Part shown: piece after piece, positions 1 through 7,754 of the stretch
How positions within the stretch are numbered: position 1 is the first letter of the stretch
How the letters are laid out: each line of letters starts with the position of its first letter
Origin: Anaerolentibacter hominis
GTDB taxonomy: Bacteria > Bacillota > Clostridia > Lachnospirales > Lachnospiraceae
Direction of reading: 5' to 3'
Length of the DNA: 64,000 bases
Assembly (NCBI RefSeq): GCF_032380675.1
Contig: NZ_JAWDIX010000001.1
Coordinates: 868,001 to 932,000 of the forward strand
The notes under the pieces: model-generated
The model's input: the letters and a program-made list of their open reading frames with translations, nothing else
Told to the model about the DNA's origin: nothing
Database searches by the model: none
Translations under genes and position numbers: made by a program

Positions 1-618
1 ATAAAAGACTTTAAGGGGCGTGCGGCAGAACTGCTTCATGATTTTAATCTTGTGGAAGCAGCTGATAAGAGAGTATCCGTCTACTCCGGAGGAATGAGGC
101 GGCGTCTGGATATTGCAATGAGCCTGGCGGGAAATCCGTCCGTCCTCTTTCTGGATGAACCGACCACAGGCCTGGACCCGCAGAGCAGAAATGCCATGTG
201 GTCAATGATCCAGGAATTAAAGAAAATGGGGACGACCATATTTCTAACAACCCAGTATCTGGAGGAGGCCGAACAGCTGGCAGATCATGTTGCAATTTTA
301 CATGATGGAACAATCATTGCGGAAGGTACGGTGGAAGAGATCAAGAAGTTATCTTCCAGAGAATATATAACGTTTCAGTTTTCAAATCTGCAGCTGATGC
401 GGCGCAGCCAGGAATTATTTAATCATGATATTACCGGCGCAGATGAGGAAAACTTGAGTATTACCATTGCGGTGCACGAAGGTATGAAACAAGTTTCTGA
501 CCTGTTCATCGCCATGCACAAATCAGGAATCGAGCCGGCTTCCTTCAGCCAGAAGAAGGCCTCTTTAGAAGATGTATTCTTATACCTGGTGGATAATAAG
601 GAGGGAATTCGTTCATGA
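1..618 (+). CDS. ABC exporter ATP-binding subunit, DrrA type (5' truncated by window edge)
   Basis: Reading frame 1 is open from the first base, so the gene starts upstream and its Walker A is not visible. The visible part has a signature motif of the form YSGGMRRRL, Walker B and D-loop LFLDEPTTGLDP, and TTQYLEEAEQLADH at the switch position. The Gln in place of the switch His is usual in DrrA/daunorubicin-type exporters. A C-terminal DUF4162-like tail follows. It should energise export of a drug or lipid-like compound together with the permease encoded next, whose start overlaps this stop in an ATGA. The substrate cannot be read from the sequence. Confidence 0.9.
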   Translation: MKDFKGRAAELLHDFNLVEAADKRVSVYSGGMRRRLDIAMSLAGNPSVLFLDEPTTGLDPQSRNAMWSMIQELKKMGTTIFLTTQYLEEAEQLADHVAILHDGTIIAEGTVEEIKKLSSREYITFQFSNLQLMRRSQELFNHDITGADEENLSITIAVHEGMKQVSDLFIAMHKSGIEPASFSQKKASLEDVFLYLVDNKEGIRS

Positions 619-1382
619 ATAAGGTAATATCAAGTCTGAGTGATACATACACCATGGTGCTTAGAAGTATGAGGCATACGGTCAGGCACGTGGAAATATT
701 AATTATGACGGCTGTTCTTCCGCTGGCTCAGCTCTTATTGCTGGTATATGTAATCGGAGGCGCCATGCAGGTTGGCGGATATACCTATCTGGAATATGTT
801 CTGCCGGGCATTTTACTGATGGCGGTTGCAAGCAGTGCTTCAATGACTGCAATTTCTGTAAAAGAGGATATGAGCAATGGAATTATTGACCGCTTCCGCA
901 CGATGGATATCGGAAAATCCGCTGTATTAAACGGACATATGGCGGCAACGCTGGTCCGGACTGCTATAACTGCCGGTATTATTCTGGCAGTGGCTCTGCT
1001 GATCGGCTTTCGGCCAGACCTGTCCCTCACAAACGGACTGCTTGTATTTGTTATTTTGTTTCTATTTTCTCTCATGTATACCTGGGCATCTATTTTGTGG
1101 GGTCTTGTCTGCCCCAGCCTGGAGGCCGTAGGAGCCTTTACTTATATGGGTATGCTCCTGCCATATACAAGCTCCTGTTTTGTCCCGGTAGAGACAATGC
1201 CCGCCGTGTTGGGGACAATTGCTAAATATCAGCCGTTTACACCGCTGGCGGAAAGCCTGAGGGGACTGCTCCTTGGCAGCGATACCGGAAATAACATATT
1301 GATAGCAGTTGCGTGGTGTGTTGGACTGCTGATCGTGTTTCATTTCTTTGCGGTCCGGGCTTATCATAAAAGAGCAAGGTGA
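615..1382 (+). CDS. ABC-2 type permease, DrrB-like
   Basis: A 255-residue integral membrane protein with about six hydrophobic segments, matching the ABC-2 permease family in length and layout. The central EDMSNGIIDRFRTM segment is typical of the cytoplasmic loop of DrrB-type permeases. It overlaps the ATPase gene by 4 bp (ATGA), so the two are translationally coupled and probably form one exporter. No operon continuation is seen; about 110 bp of AT-rich DNA and an inverted repeat follow. Confidence 0.88.
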   Translation: MNKVISSLSDTYTMVLRSMRHTVRHVEILIMTAVLPLAQLLLLVYVIGGAMQVGGYTYLEYVLPGILLMAVASSASMTAISVKEDMSNGIIDRFRTMDIGKSAVLNGHMAATLVRTAITAGIILAVALLIGFRPDLSLTNGLLVFVILFLFSLMYTWASILWGLVCPSLEAVGAFTYMGMLLPYTSSCFVPVETMPAVLGTIAKYQPFTPLAESLRGLLLGSDTGNNILIAVAWCVGLLIVFHFFAVRAYHKRAR

Positions 1383-1429
1383 GGATATGGCAAAATTGTT
1401 TTCATAAGTTTTTTACAAGCCGAATTTTC

Positions 1430-1487
1430 CGTTATCATTGCTGCTAAAATGACAATGCGATGGAATTAAGATAAAATAATGATAACG
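1430..1487. promoter_or_regulatory. 10-bp inverted repeat upstream of a small ORF
   Basis: CGTTATCATT at 1430-1439 is matched by its exact reverse complement AATGATAACG at 1478-1487. The right arm ends 6 bases before the start codon of the small ORF at 1494, as expected for an autoregulatory operator. It could also be the end of a small inserted element. Confidence 0.4.
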
Positions 1488-1493
1488 AAAGGA

Positions 1494-1634
1494 ATGGTTT
1501 CATATGATACAAATTTGACATGCGATTTAGAAATTAAGATTGACGAAGCTGACAAGCTGGCGGCGCTGTCGGAGGAAAGACTTAACCATGAAACTGTTTT
1601 CCGTACTGCAAGGAGTTCGATTCATGAGACATAG
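1494..1634 (+). CDS. 46-residue ORF, possible antitoxin remnant
   Basis: ATG at 1494 is preceded by GAAAGG. The product begins MVSYDTNLTCDLEIKIDEAD and ends near NHETVFRTARSSIHET. The beginning resembles the strand-forming N-terminus of RelB/DinJ-type antitoxins and the end resembles the tail seen in several antitoxins. The roughly 50 residues expected between them in a full-length antitoxin are missing and no toxin gene follows. It may be an internally deleted relic or an unrelated small protein. The inverted repeat just upstream would suit an autoregulated gene. Confidence 0.35.
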   Translation: MVSYDTNLTCDLEIKIDEADKLAALSEERLNHETVFRTARSSIHET

Positions 1635-1668
1635 GTCTTATCAGCTTCGATATTTATAATAATGTATG

Positions 1669-1695
1669 AAAGCAGCCAAGTGTCGACTGCTTTTC
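1669..1695 (+). terminator. Hairpin terminator
   Basis: AAAGCAG pairs with CTGCTTT across an 11-base loop and runs into TTTTC. It ends the 46-residue ORF region before the hsp20 promoter. Confidence 0.5.
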
Positions 1696-1730
1696 TTATG
1701 ATATAAGTGTAATAAAAAAATTTAAAAAAA

Positions 1731-1757
1731 TTAGCACTCACCCCTTGACAGTGCTAA
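1731..1757. promoter_or_regulatory. CIRCE element (HrcA operator)
   Basis: TTAGCACTC, nine bases, then CAGTGCTAA. This is the CIRCE operator with a single mismatch in the right arm (consensus GAGTGCTAA). It overlaps the -35 box of the hsp20 promoter, so HrcA binding would block transcription and heat would relieve it. Confidence 0.92.
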
Positions 1758-1773
1758 ATATAGGTGTTATAGT
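1745..1773 (+). promoter_or_regulatory. Vegetative promoter of hsp20
   Basis: TTGACA at 1745-1750, exactly 17 bases, then TATAGT at 1768-1773. The -35 box lies inside the CIRCE element. The predicted 5' UTR is about 100 nt. Confidence 0.85.
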
Positions 1774-1877
1774 ACATATAGAACAAAGGAAAAGGAAAAA
1801 TAAAGATTCCTGAGTTCCCCAAATAACTATTTCACGCTGGAGGATTCCAGAACACTTATAAAAAGGAGAGATGCTTT

Positions 1878-2315
1878 ATGATGCTGCCAAGTATTTTTAA
1901 TAGTAATTTATGGGATGATGCGTTTGATCTCAGCTTTCCGGATATTGACAAGGTTTTATATGGCAAACGGGCACAGAATATCATGAAAACAGATATCAAA
2001 GAATCAGAAGACGGCTATGAGGTTGCCATTGATCTGCCGGGCTTTAAGAAAGATGAGGTCAGGGCAGAGCTGAAAGATGGGTATCTGACCATCAGTGCCG
2101 AGAAGTCACTTGAGAAGGACGAGAAGGATAAGAGGGGGAAATACATCAGACAGGAGCGCTATTCCGGTAATATGAGCAGAAGCTTTTACGTAGGCGAGGG
2201 AGTTACGGAAAGCGATATTCACGCCAAATTTGAAAATGGCATTCTGATGCTTGATATACCGAAGGAGGTTCCGAAAAAGGTAGAAGAGAAACGTTATGTA
2301 ACAATTGAAGGTTAA
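1878..2315 (+). CDS. Small heat shock protein, Hsp20/alpha-crystallin family
   Basis: A 145-residue protein with the alpha-crystallin domain from about residue 38 to 130, including ESEDGYEVAIDLPGFKKDEV and the ENGILMLDIPK block. It ends in a short VEEKRYVTIEG tail. Family members are ATP-independent holdases that bind unfolding proteins in the cytoplasm. The start follows AAGGAGAG. The CIRCE box upstream makes this a class I heat-shock gene under HrcA. A dnaJ-like gene follows in the same direction, after a terminator. Confidence 0.95.
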   Translation: MMLPSIFNSNLWDDAFDLSFPDIDKVLYGKRAQNIMKTDIKESEDGYEVAIDLPGFKKDEVRAELKDGYLTISAEKSLEKDEKDKRGKYIRQERYSGNMSRSFYVGEGVTESDIHAKFENGILMLDIPKEVPKKVEEKRYVTIEG

Positions 2316-2320
2316 GGACA

Positions 2321-2352
2321 TCTCCCCGGAGGAATTCCGGGGAGAATTTTGC
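2321..2352 (+). terminator. Terminator after hsp20
   Basis: TCTCCCCGGA pairs perfectly with TCCGGGGAGA across a 5-base loop and is followed by ATTTT. Confidence 0.88.
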
Positions 2353-2405
2353 ACTTTTATTTTTCTGTTTCCGGACAGGAGTAAAAGGGTCTGGGGGTGA
2401 TAGCG

Positions 2406-3404
2406 GTGGCGGAGAAAAGAGACTACTATGAGATTTTAGGAATTGGCAGGGATGCAGATGCAGCCGCCATAAAAAAGGCATATCGTAAACTTGCAAAAAA
2501 ATATCATCCGGATCAGAATGCCGGGAATACAGAGGCGGAACAGAAATTTAAGGAAGCAACAGAAGCCTATGCGGTCTTAAGTGACCCAGAAAAGAAAAAA
2601 ATGTACGACCAGTTTGGGCACGCAGCCTTTACGGAAGGCGGCGCTGGATATGAGGCTTATGGAAATCAGAATGGCGGCTACGGAAATGTTCATTTTGAAA
2701 GCGGAGATATGGAGGATATCTTCGGCGATCTCTTTGGAGATATGTTCCGCGGCGGAAAAGGCGAGAACGGCGGATTTCACTATTACAGCTACGGGGATGG
2801 CAGCGGTTTTCGGGATGGAGGATTCGGCCGGGAGTTCAGGGAAGACCATATTCGCAGAAAGGGCCGGGATCTGAGAGCGGATGTGTCCGTAAGTTTCGAT
2901 GAGGCTGCCTTTGGCTGCAGTAAAATCATCAGTCTGCAGGATGGCAGCAGGCAGCAATCTCTGGAAGTCCGGATTCCTGCCGGTATTGATTCAGGCCAGA
3001 GTGTACGGCTCAGAGGAAAAGGTATGCCGGGAACCGGCGGAGGTGAAGCGGGGGATCTGCTGCTGGAGGTTCATGTCGGCAAAAAGCCGGGCTATGAGAG
3101 AAAAGAGATGGATTTGTATACAACAGCTTCGATTCCCTTTACAACAGCTGTATTTGGCGGAGAAGCCATGGTATCCACTCTGTATGGGAATGTAATGTGT
3201 AAAATCCCGGAGGGCACCCAGTCCGGCGCCAAGATACGCCTGAGGGGAAAGGGCATTGTTTCCATGAAGGACCCGCAGAGACATGGAGATCAATACGTAA
3301 CTATACAGATCCAGGTGCCCAGGCATCTGAGCAGCGAGGCAAAGCAGAAGCTGAAAGAATTTGCAGGCCTGATTGGAGAAAATCCGAAACAGCATGTGGC
3401 GTAG
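2406..3404 (+). CDS. DnaJ/Hsp40 co-chaperone lacking the zinc finger (CbpA type)
   Basis: The J domain occupies residues 4-67 and carries the HPD motif in KKYHPDQN. A Gly/Phe-rich linker with several GGFG-like stretches follows, leading straight into the two C-terminal client-binding barrels (LRGKGMPG, LRGKGIVS). The CXXCXGXG zinc-finger repeats of classical DnaJ are absent, so this is a class II, CbpA-like J protein that stimulates DnaK. The GTG at 2406 is preferred (MAEKRDYYEILGI, with GGGGTGA upstream); an in-frame GTG at 2397 is possible. Placement after hsp20 suggests a stress role. Confidence 0.9.
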   Translation: MAEKRDYYEILGIGRDADAAAIKKAYRKLAKKYHPDQNAGNTEAEQKFKEATEAYAVLSDPEKKKMYDQFGHAAFTEGGAGYEAYGNQNGGYGNVHFESGDMEDIFGDLFGDMFRGGKGENGGFHYYSYGDGSGFRDGGFGREFREDHIRRKGRDLRADVSVSFDEAAFGCSKIISLQDGSRQQSLEVRIPAGIDSGQSVRLRGKGMPGTGGGEAGDLLLEVHVGKKPGYERKEMDLYTTASIPFTTAVFGGEAMVSTLYGNVMCKIPEGTQSGAKIRLRGKGIVSMKDPQRHGDQYVTIQIQVPRHLSSEAKQKLKEFAGLIGENPKQHVA

Positions 3405-3424
3405 TATAATTCATTTATTTATAG

Positions 3425-3468
3425 CAGTATCACTATTTGCGGCATCAGCCCTATAAATAGTGATACTG
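3425..3468. terminator. Bidirectional terminator between dnaJ and the MATE gene
   Basis: CAGTATCACTATTT pairs perfectly (14 bp) with AAATAGTGATACTG. T-runs lie on the right for the plus strand, and AT-rich DNA on the left serves the minus strand. The right arm overlaps the stop codon of the converging MATE gene. Confidence 0.85.
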
Positions 3469-4788
3469 TTTATTTTTTACAGCGAAGAACAGGACGGTAA
3501 CAATAAGAGCCAGAAACTCAGCTGCCACAATCGCAAGCCATATACCATCTAAACCAAGCCATAACGGAAGCAGAAGTACAATTGCAATCTGAAAGACAAG
3601 AGTCCGTAAGAAGGAAATAACAGCAGAGACAACACCATTGTTAAGGGCCGTAAAAAAGGAGGAACCAAAGATGTTAATCCCGTTAATCAAAAAGGACAGT
3701 GCATACAGCCGGAAACCATGGCTGGTCATCTGCATCAGCTCCTGGTCATATCCTACAAATATATGGGACAGGGGTGAGGAGAGAGCTATCGCCAGGAAAG
3801 TCAGGATGATGCCGGCAAGCCCTGTCAGTACAAGACTCTTATGAAACAGATTTTTCAGCTCTGCTTCATGTAATGCCCCGTAATGATAACCGATAATTGG
3901 TGCGCTTCCGATGGAATAACCAATGAAGATAGCAACAAAAATGAAGTTTACATACATGATAACACCATAGGCGGCCACCCCGTCTTCCCCCGCAATCCGC
4001 ATCAGCTGGAAGTTGTACAGGATATTTACCAGGGACATGGAGATATTGGTCATCAATTCGGAGGAACCATTTGTGCAGGCCTTAAAAAGAATATTGCCGT
4101 GAAACTTGCAAGGAATCAGTTTCAGAAGGCTGCTGTTTTTCCTGACAAAATAAAAAAGAGGTGCGATTCCGCCGATGACCTGGCTGATTGCCGTGGCAAT
4201 GGCAGCACCGGCTAACCCCCAATGAAATACAGCAATAAACAAGAAATCCAGTACAATGTTGGTCATTCCTGCGGCAACGGTCATAGCGAGCCCCAGATGC
4301 GGCTTTTCTGCTGTAATAAGGAAGCTTTGAAATACATTCTGCAGCATAAAGGCGGTCAGAGAGATCATGAGGATTCTGCCGTAGAGGACACAATCTTCAA
4401 TCATGGCGCTGTCTGCACCCATTGCCGCCGCAATGGGCCGAATCCAGATCAGGCCTGTCACAGTGAGCACAGCACCGCTGATGATGGTGACATAGACCAG
4501 CATGGAGAAATACTGATTCGCTTCTTCTGTCTTTCCCTCTCCCAGTGTTTTTGATACAATGGCACTCCCGCCGGTGCCGATCATAAAACCCAACGCCCCT
4601 AAAATCATCAGAAGGGGCATGATGAGATTCAGGGCGGCAAACGGTGTTTTGCCTACAAAATTGGATACAAACAAACCATCCACGACGCCGTATATGGAAG
4701 TAAAAATCATCATGGCGATGGAAGGAAAGACAAAACGTAAAAGCTTCTTATAAGTAAAATGATCTGAAAGTTGTATTTTCATTTTCAT
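3451..4788 (-). CDS. MATE family efflux transporter
   Basis: A 445-residue protein with about 12 hydrophobic helices in two similar halves, typical of MATE drug/cation antiporters. Family hallmarks include the GVVDGLFVSNFVG segment near residue 33 and FMIGTGGSAIVSKTLGEG near residue 68. It should extrude organic cations or drugs using an ion gradient. The start follows AAAGGA. It lies downstream of a marR gene on the same strand, with a pair of hairpin repeats between them, so expression is probably controlled by that regulator. Confidence 0.93.
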   Translation of the reverse strand: MKMKIQLSDHFTYKKLLRFVFPSIAMMIFTSIYGVVDGLFVSNFVGKTPFAALNLIMPLLMILGALGFMIGTGGSAIVSKTLGEGKTEEANQYFSMLVYVTIISGAVLTVTGLIWIRPIAAAMGADSAMIEDCVLYGRILMISLTAFMLQNVFQSFLITAEKPHLGLAMTVAAGMTNIVLDFLFIAVFHWGLAGAAIATAISQVIGGIAPLFYFVRKNSSLLKLIPCKFHGNILFKACTNGSSELMTNISMSLVNILYNFQLMRIAGEDGVAAYGVIMYVNFIFVAIFIGYSIGSAPIIGYHYGALHEAELKNLFHKSLVLTGLAGIILTFLAIALSSPLSHIFVGYDQELMQMTSHGFRLYALSFLINGINIFGSSFFTALNNGVVSAVISFLRTLVFQIAIVLLLPLWLGLDGIWLAIVAAEFLALIVTVLFFAVKNKQYHYL

Positions 4789-4826
4789 ATATAAATCCTT
4801 TCCGGGGAGTGTTTCCCCTTATATAA

Positions 4827-4897
4827 CAAACGCCGGTACGTATCACGAACCGTCTTATTGCAACAAACACCGGTACACTTCGTGAACCGTCCGATTG
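4827..4897. repeat. Two tandem copies of a 34-bp imperfect hairpin repeat (family A)
   Basis: Copies at 4827-4860 and 4864-4897 both start CAAAC, carry CCGGTAC and CGTGAACCGTC-like or CACGAACCGTC-like blocks, and end in ATTG. Each is an imperfect palindrome. Related copies lie in inverse orientation at 6159-6192 and, more diverged, at 8463-8490. Here they separate marR from the MATE gene. Confidence 0.75.
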
Positions 4898-4983
4898 TAA
4901 AAACGACGCCCGGCAGCAACATAACCGAGCGTTCCCAATACTTTTATTCAGGTTTATGGATGGCGTCATGTTTCATCCATAAA

Positions 4984-5445
4984 TTAAATTGATTCAGAGT
5001 CTAAATATTCCTGCAGGTTTGCTTCCAGCAGGCTGTTGTATTTTTTCGACAGGGTTATCAGCTGTTCTCGTTCCTCTTCCGACAGGGCGGCCCATACGTT
5101 TTCCTCCAGCTGCAGCATACCACCAATATATTTCTGTGCAAAGGGGCGGCCTGTGTCTGTCAGCACAATTTGTTTTTCACGCATATTCGTTTCTTTTATT
5201 TCCAGGCGGACAATCCCTTTCTTCACCAGCTGCTTTAAGGCGGAATGGACGGTTTGTTTGCTCATATACATCGCTTCACTTATTTGAGACTGGGTAGTAC
5301 AACCCTCCCATACCATAAGCAATGCCCAATATTCGGCATCGGACAGACCGCAGGCCTTGGAAAAAAGAGACCAGATACGGTCCAGATCTTTATAGGCTGC
5401 CCGGTATTCTTCCAGGGAATTTTTTACGGTATGTTCTCGTTCCAA
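4984..5445 (-). CDS. MarR family transcriptional regulator
   Basis: A 153-residue protein with the MarR winged helix: a TQSQISEAMYMSKQTVHSAL recognition region near residue 55 and a wing containing REKQIVLTDTGR. It starts at a TTG preceded by AAGGAGG. It is followed on the same strand by the MATE exporter, the usual arrangement for a ligand-relieved repressor of an efflux pump. Direct repeats overlapping its own promoter region suggest autorepression. Confidence 0.92.
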   Translation of the reverse strand: MEREHTVKNSLEEYRAAYKDLDRIWSLFSKACGLSDAEYWALLMVWEGCTTQSQISEAMYMSKQTVHSALKQLVKKGIVRLEIKETNMREKQIVLTDTGRPFAQKYIGGMLQLEENVWAALSEEEREQLITLSKKYNSLLEANLQEYLDSESI

Positions 5446-5463
5446 GATAAATCCTCCTTAATA

Positions 5464-5528
5464 GTATGAAATCAGATGGTATGAAATCGGACTATTTGCA
5501 GTATAAGGGGATACAATTATTTTGTCAA
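5464..5528 (-). promoter_or_regulatory. marR promoter with direct-repeat operator
   Basis: On the minus strand TTGACA (5523-5528), 17 bases, then TATACT (5500-5505). Just downstream are two exact copies of GATTTCATAC (plus-strand 5464-5473 and 5479-5488), spaced 15 bp start to start. They are a good candidate for the MarR binding site. Confidence 0.8.
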
Positions 5529-5665
5529 GTTTTTTTATCAGAACTGAAAAATAATACATTTCTATGGTACGAATCATAAGATCATATTATAATGGAATCA
5601 GAGACAAGGTGAACCCCAGGAATATGATGGTACTCCCGGATATGGAAAGAAAGGGGCTGAGGAAT

Positions 5666-5935
5666 ATGATCACTGTTTTTAACCGCAAAGAGCTGCTGAT
5701 CACTTACAGCATGAAGGAGCAGGCTGAAGTTAAGCAGATGCTGGAAGAACATAACATCAAATATCACGTCAGAGTGGTGGACCGGAAGAGTCCTTCTATA
5801 TTTTCTCCTGGGTCCAGAGCCTATACGGGTACCTATGGTGAAAATTTGGAACAGAACTGCCAGTATACGATCTATGTAAAGAAAACAGATTATGAGAATG
5901 CGCGTTCTCTTCTGGGACCGGGACCGGCCAGATAA
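5666..5935 (+). CDS. Small DUF2007-like protein of unknown function
   Basis: An 89-residue product starting MITVFNRKELLITYSMKEQA, preceded by GAGG; an in-frame start 34 codons upstream lacks a good ribosome site. The central part (EVKQMLEEHNIKYHV) and the end (YTIYVKKTDYENARSLL) give the alpha/beta pattern of small DUF2007-type proteins, which resemble regulatory ligand-binding domains. No catalytic residues are evident. It stands alone before the thiamine operon. Confidence 0.65.
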   Translation: MITVFNRKELLITYSMKEQAEVKQMLEEHNIKYHVRVVDRKSPSIFSPGSRAYTGTYGENLEQNCQYTIYVKKTDYENARSLLGPGPAR

Positions 5936-5969
5936 ACCCGCGGCAATTGTTTTGAATTTCGTGCATCAC

Positions 5970-5998
5970 TTGCAAATTCAGAATTTTATAGTTATACT
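5970..5998 (+). promoter_or_regulatory. Promoter of the thiamine operon
   Basis: TTGCAA at 5970-5975, 17 bases, TATACT at 5993-5998. It starts transcription just ahead of the TPP riboswitch. Confidence 0.8.
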
Positions 5999-6012
5999 AA
6001 TATACGAGAAAT

Positions 6013-6110
6013 CGACAAGGGGAGCTCGCGATGAAGCGGGCTGAGAGTAAGCTGATACTGCTTTGACCCGTAACCTGATTTGGATAATGCCAACGTAGGG
6101 ATATAAGGTG
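6013..6110 (+). ncRNA. TPP riboswitch (THI element)
   Basis: The conserved thi-box blocks are all present in order: GGGGAGC, GCTGAGAG near 6040, GACCCG and AACCTGAT near 6065-6078, and GGATAATGCCAACGTAGGGA near 6082-6101. The element binds thiamine pyrophosphate. A strong terminator hairpin follows within 12 bases, so TPP binding should cause premature termination ahead of thiM. Confidence 0.97.
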
Positions 6111-6121
6111 AAATTTATTTC

Positions 6122-6155
6122 AGCGGATATACCTGAATTGGTATATCCGCTTTTG
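6122..6155 (+). terminator. Riboswitch-controlled terminator
   Basis: AGCGGATATACC pairs perfectly with GGTATATCCGCT across TGAATT and is followed by TTTTG. Its position directly after the TPP aptamer makes it the expression platform. Confidence 0.92.
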
Positions 6156-6158
6156 TTA

Positions 6159-6192
6159 CAATAAGGCGGTTCGCGAAGCGTGCCACCGTTTG
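6159..6192. repeat. Hairpin repeat, family A (inverse orientation)
   Basis: Thirty-four bases whose reverse complement starts CAAACGGTGGCACGC and ends CGAACCGCCTTATTG. This matches the two copies at 4827-4897 in length and at both ends. It lies between the riboswitch terminator and the thiM ribosome site. Confidence 0.72.
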
Positions 6193-6214
6193 TTATTACA
6201 TTGGAGGAAGAGGT

Positions 6215-7039
6215 ATGTTTGGAACGATTCTGGATGAGGTGAGAAAGCAGGCACCCCTGGTACATAATATTACCAACTATGTGACAGTAAATGATGTGGC
6301 AAATATCCTGCTGGCCTGCGGAGGAAGCCCGATCATGGCCGATGAGGCAGGGGAGGCAGAGGAAATCACCTCCATCTGCGGGGGCCTGAACATTAACATC
6401 GGGACACTGAACCGGCGCACCATTGACGCTATGCTGCTGGCAGGGAAAAAAGCGAATGAGCTGGGACATGTGGTTTTGCTGGACCCGGTGGGAGCAGGAG
6501 CCAGCAGACTGCGCACAGAGACCGCATTAACCCTGATGAAGGAAATCCGCTTTGACGTGATCCGGGGGAATATATCAGAGATTAAGACGCTGGCTCAGGG
6601 AAGCGGCAGTACAAAAGGCGTGGACGCGGATGTGGCGGATGCCGTGACGGAGGATAATCTGCCTGAGGCAATCGCATTTGTAAAGAGACTTGCGGCAAAA
6701 ATAGGGTGTATCCTGGCGGTAACCGGGGCGATCGATCTGGTAAGTGATGGAAAGACCTGTTATGTGATCCGCAACGGACGTCCTGAGATGGGTAGGATCA
6801 CGGGGACAGGCTGTCAGCTCTCCGGGCTGATGACGGCATTTCTGGCGGCCAGCCGGGACAGAAAGCTGGAAGCGGCGGCAGCGGCCGTGTGTGCCATGGG
6901 ACTGGCGGGAGAGATCGGATTTGCCCGGATGCAGGAAGGGGACGGCAATGCAGCCTACCGAAACCGGATCATCGACGCGATTTATCATATGGACGGAGCC
7001 GAATTGGATCAGGGTGCAAATGTTGAAATAGGAGAATAA
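6215..7039 (+). CDS. thiM: Hydroxyethylthiazole kinase
   Basis: A 274-residue ThiM-length protein. It has the N-terminal PLVHNITNYVTVNDVAN block, the DPVGAG motif near residue 91 and the RITGTGCQLSG anion-hole/catalytic motif near residue 194, including the Cys and preceding Gly of the family. It phosphorylates 4-methyl-5-hydroxyethylthiazole, salvaging the thiazole half of thiamine. The start follows GGAGGAAG. First gene of an operon under the TPP riboswitch. Confidence 0.97.
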   Translation: MFGTILDEVRKQAPLVHNITNYVTVNDVANILLACGGSPIMADEAGEAEEITSICGGLNINIGTLNRRTIDAMLLAGKKANELGHVVLLDPVGAGASRLRTETALTLMKEIRFDVIRGNISEIKTLAQGSGSTKGVDADVADAVTEDNLPEAIAFVKRLAAKIGCILAVTGAIDLVSDGKTCYVIRNGRPEMGRITGTGCQLSGLMTAFLAASRDRKLEAAAAAVCAMGLAGEIGFARMQEGDGNAAYRNRIIDAIYHMDGAELDQGANVEIGE

Positions 7040-7057
7040 AGAGGAGAAATAATACCG

Positions 7058-7699
7058 ATGGAATGTAATAAGGATAATTTGCTGTTATATGCGGTGACAG
7101 ACCGAAGATGGCTGAATGGTGATACCCTGTATCATCAGGTGGCGGAAGCAATAAAGGGCGGGGCAACCTTCGTGCAGCTCCGGGAAAAGAAACTGGATCA
7201 GTCACAGTTTTTGGAGGAAGCAAAGGAAATTCAAGCCCTGTGCAGAACGTACGGCGTACCATTCGTGATTAATGACAATGTGGAGATAGCAGCGGCCATC
7301 AATGCGGACGGCGTCCATGTGGGGCAAAGCGATATGGAAGCGGGAGATGTACGCAGGAAGCTGGGGAAGGATAAGATCATCGGTGTATCTGCCCAGACGG
7401 TGGAGCAGGCATTGCTGGCCGAAAAGAACGGCGCGGACTATCTTGGCGTGGGAGCTGTATTTTCCACAGGTTCCAAGGCGGACGCGGTGGAAGTAAGTCA
7501 TGATACCTTAAAAGCCATCTGTAAGGCAGTAAAGATACCGGTCATTGCCATAGGCGGGGTGGACAAAGACAATGTGGGACAGCTTTCCGGCAGCGGGATC
7601 TGCGGGGTGGCGGTGATCAGTGCGCTCTTTGCCCAGCCATCTGTCCGCAGGGCGGCGGAAGAATTAAGGGAAGCCGTGAAAAGAATGGTTGTAGTTTGA
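7058..7699 (+). CDS. thiE: Thiamine-phosphate synthase
   Basis: A 213-residue TIM barrel with the family blocks LLYAVTDRRWL, GGATFVQLREK, FVINDNVEIAAAINADGVHVGQ, and PVIAIGGVD. It joins hydroxymethylpyrimidine diphosphate and thiazole phosphate to give thiamine monophosphate, using the products of thiM and thiD in this operon. It is 18 bases downstream of thiM with GAGGAGA before the ATG. Confidence 0.97.
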   Translation: MECNKDNLLLYAVTDRRWLNGDTLYHQVAEAIKGGATFVQLREKKLDQSQFLEEAKEIQALCRTYGVPFVINDNVEIAAAINADGVHVGQSDMEAGDVRRKLGKDKIIGVSAQTVEQALLAEKNGADYLGVGAVFSTGSKADAVEVSHDTLKAICKAVKIPVIAIGGVDKDNVGQLSGSGICGVAVISALFAQPSVRRAAEELREAVKRMVVV

Positions 7700-7748
7700 A
7701 ACTGCTAATTGGTGCGATATCGCAGGTTTGCCTGCGATATGCGGAGGA
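7695..7748 (+). repeat. Hairpin repeat, family B, copy 1
   Basis: Contains a 10-bp perfect stem, ATATCGCAGG / CCTGCGATAT, with a TTTG loop, preceded by GAAACTGCTAATTG and followed by GCGGAGGA, which forms the ribosome site of the HAD gene. A close copy is at 14452-14505. It overlaps the thiE stop codon region. Confidence 0.75.
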
Positions 7749-7754
7749 ATAAGC

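Noticed and set aside
4827..4897. Short CRISPR-like array
   Set aside because: Only two imperfect 34-bp repeats separated by 3 bases, no spacers and no cas genes; it fits a dispersed hairpin repeat instead.
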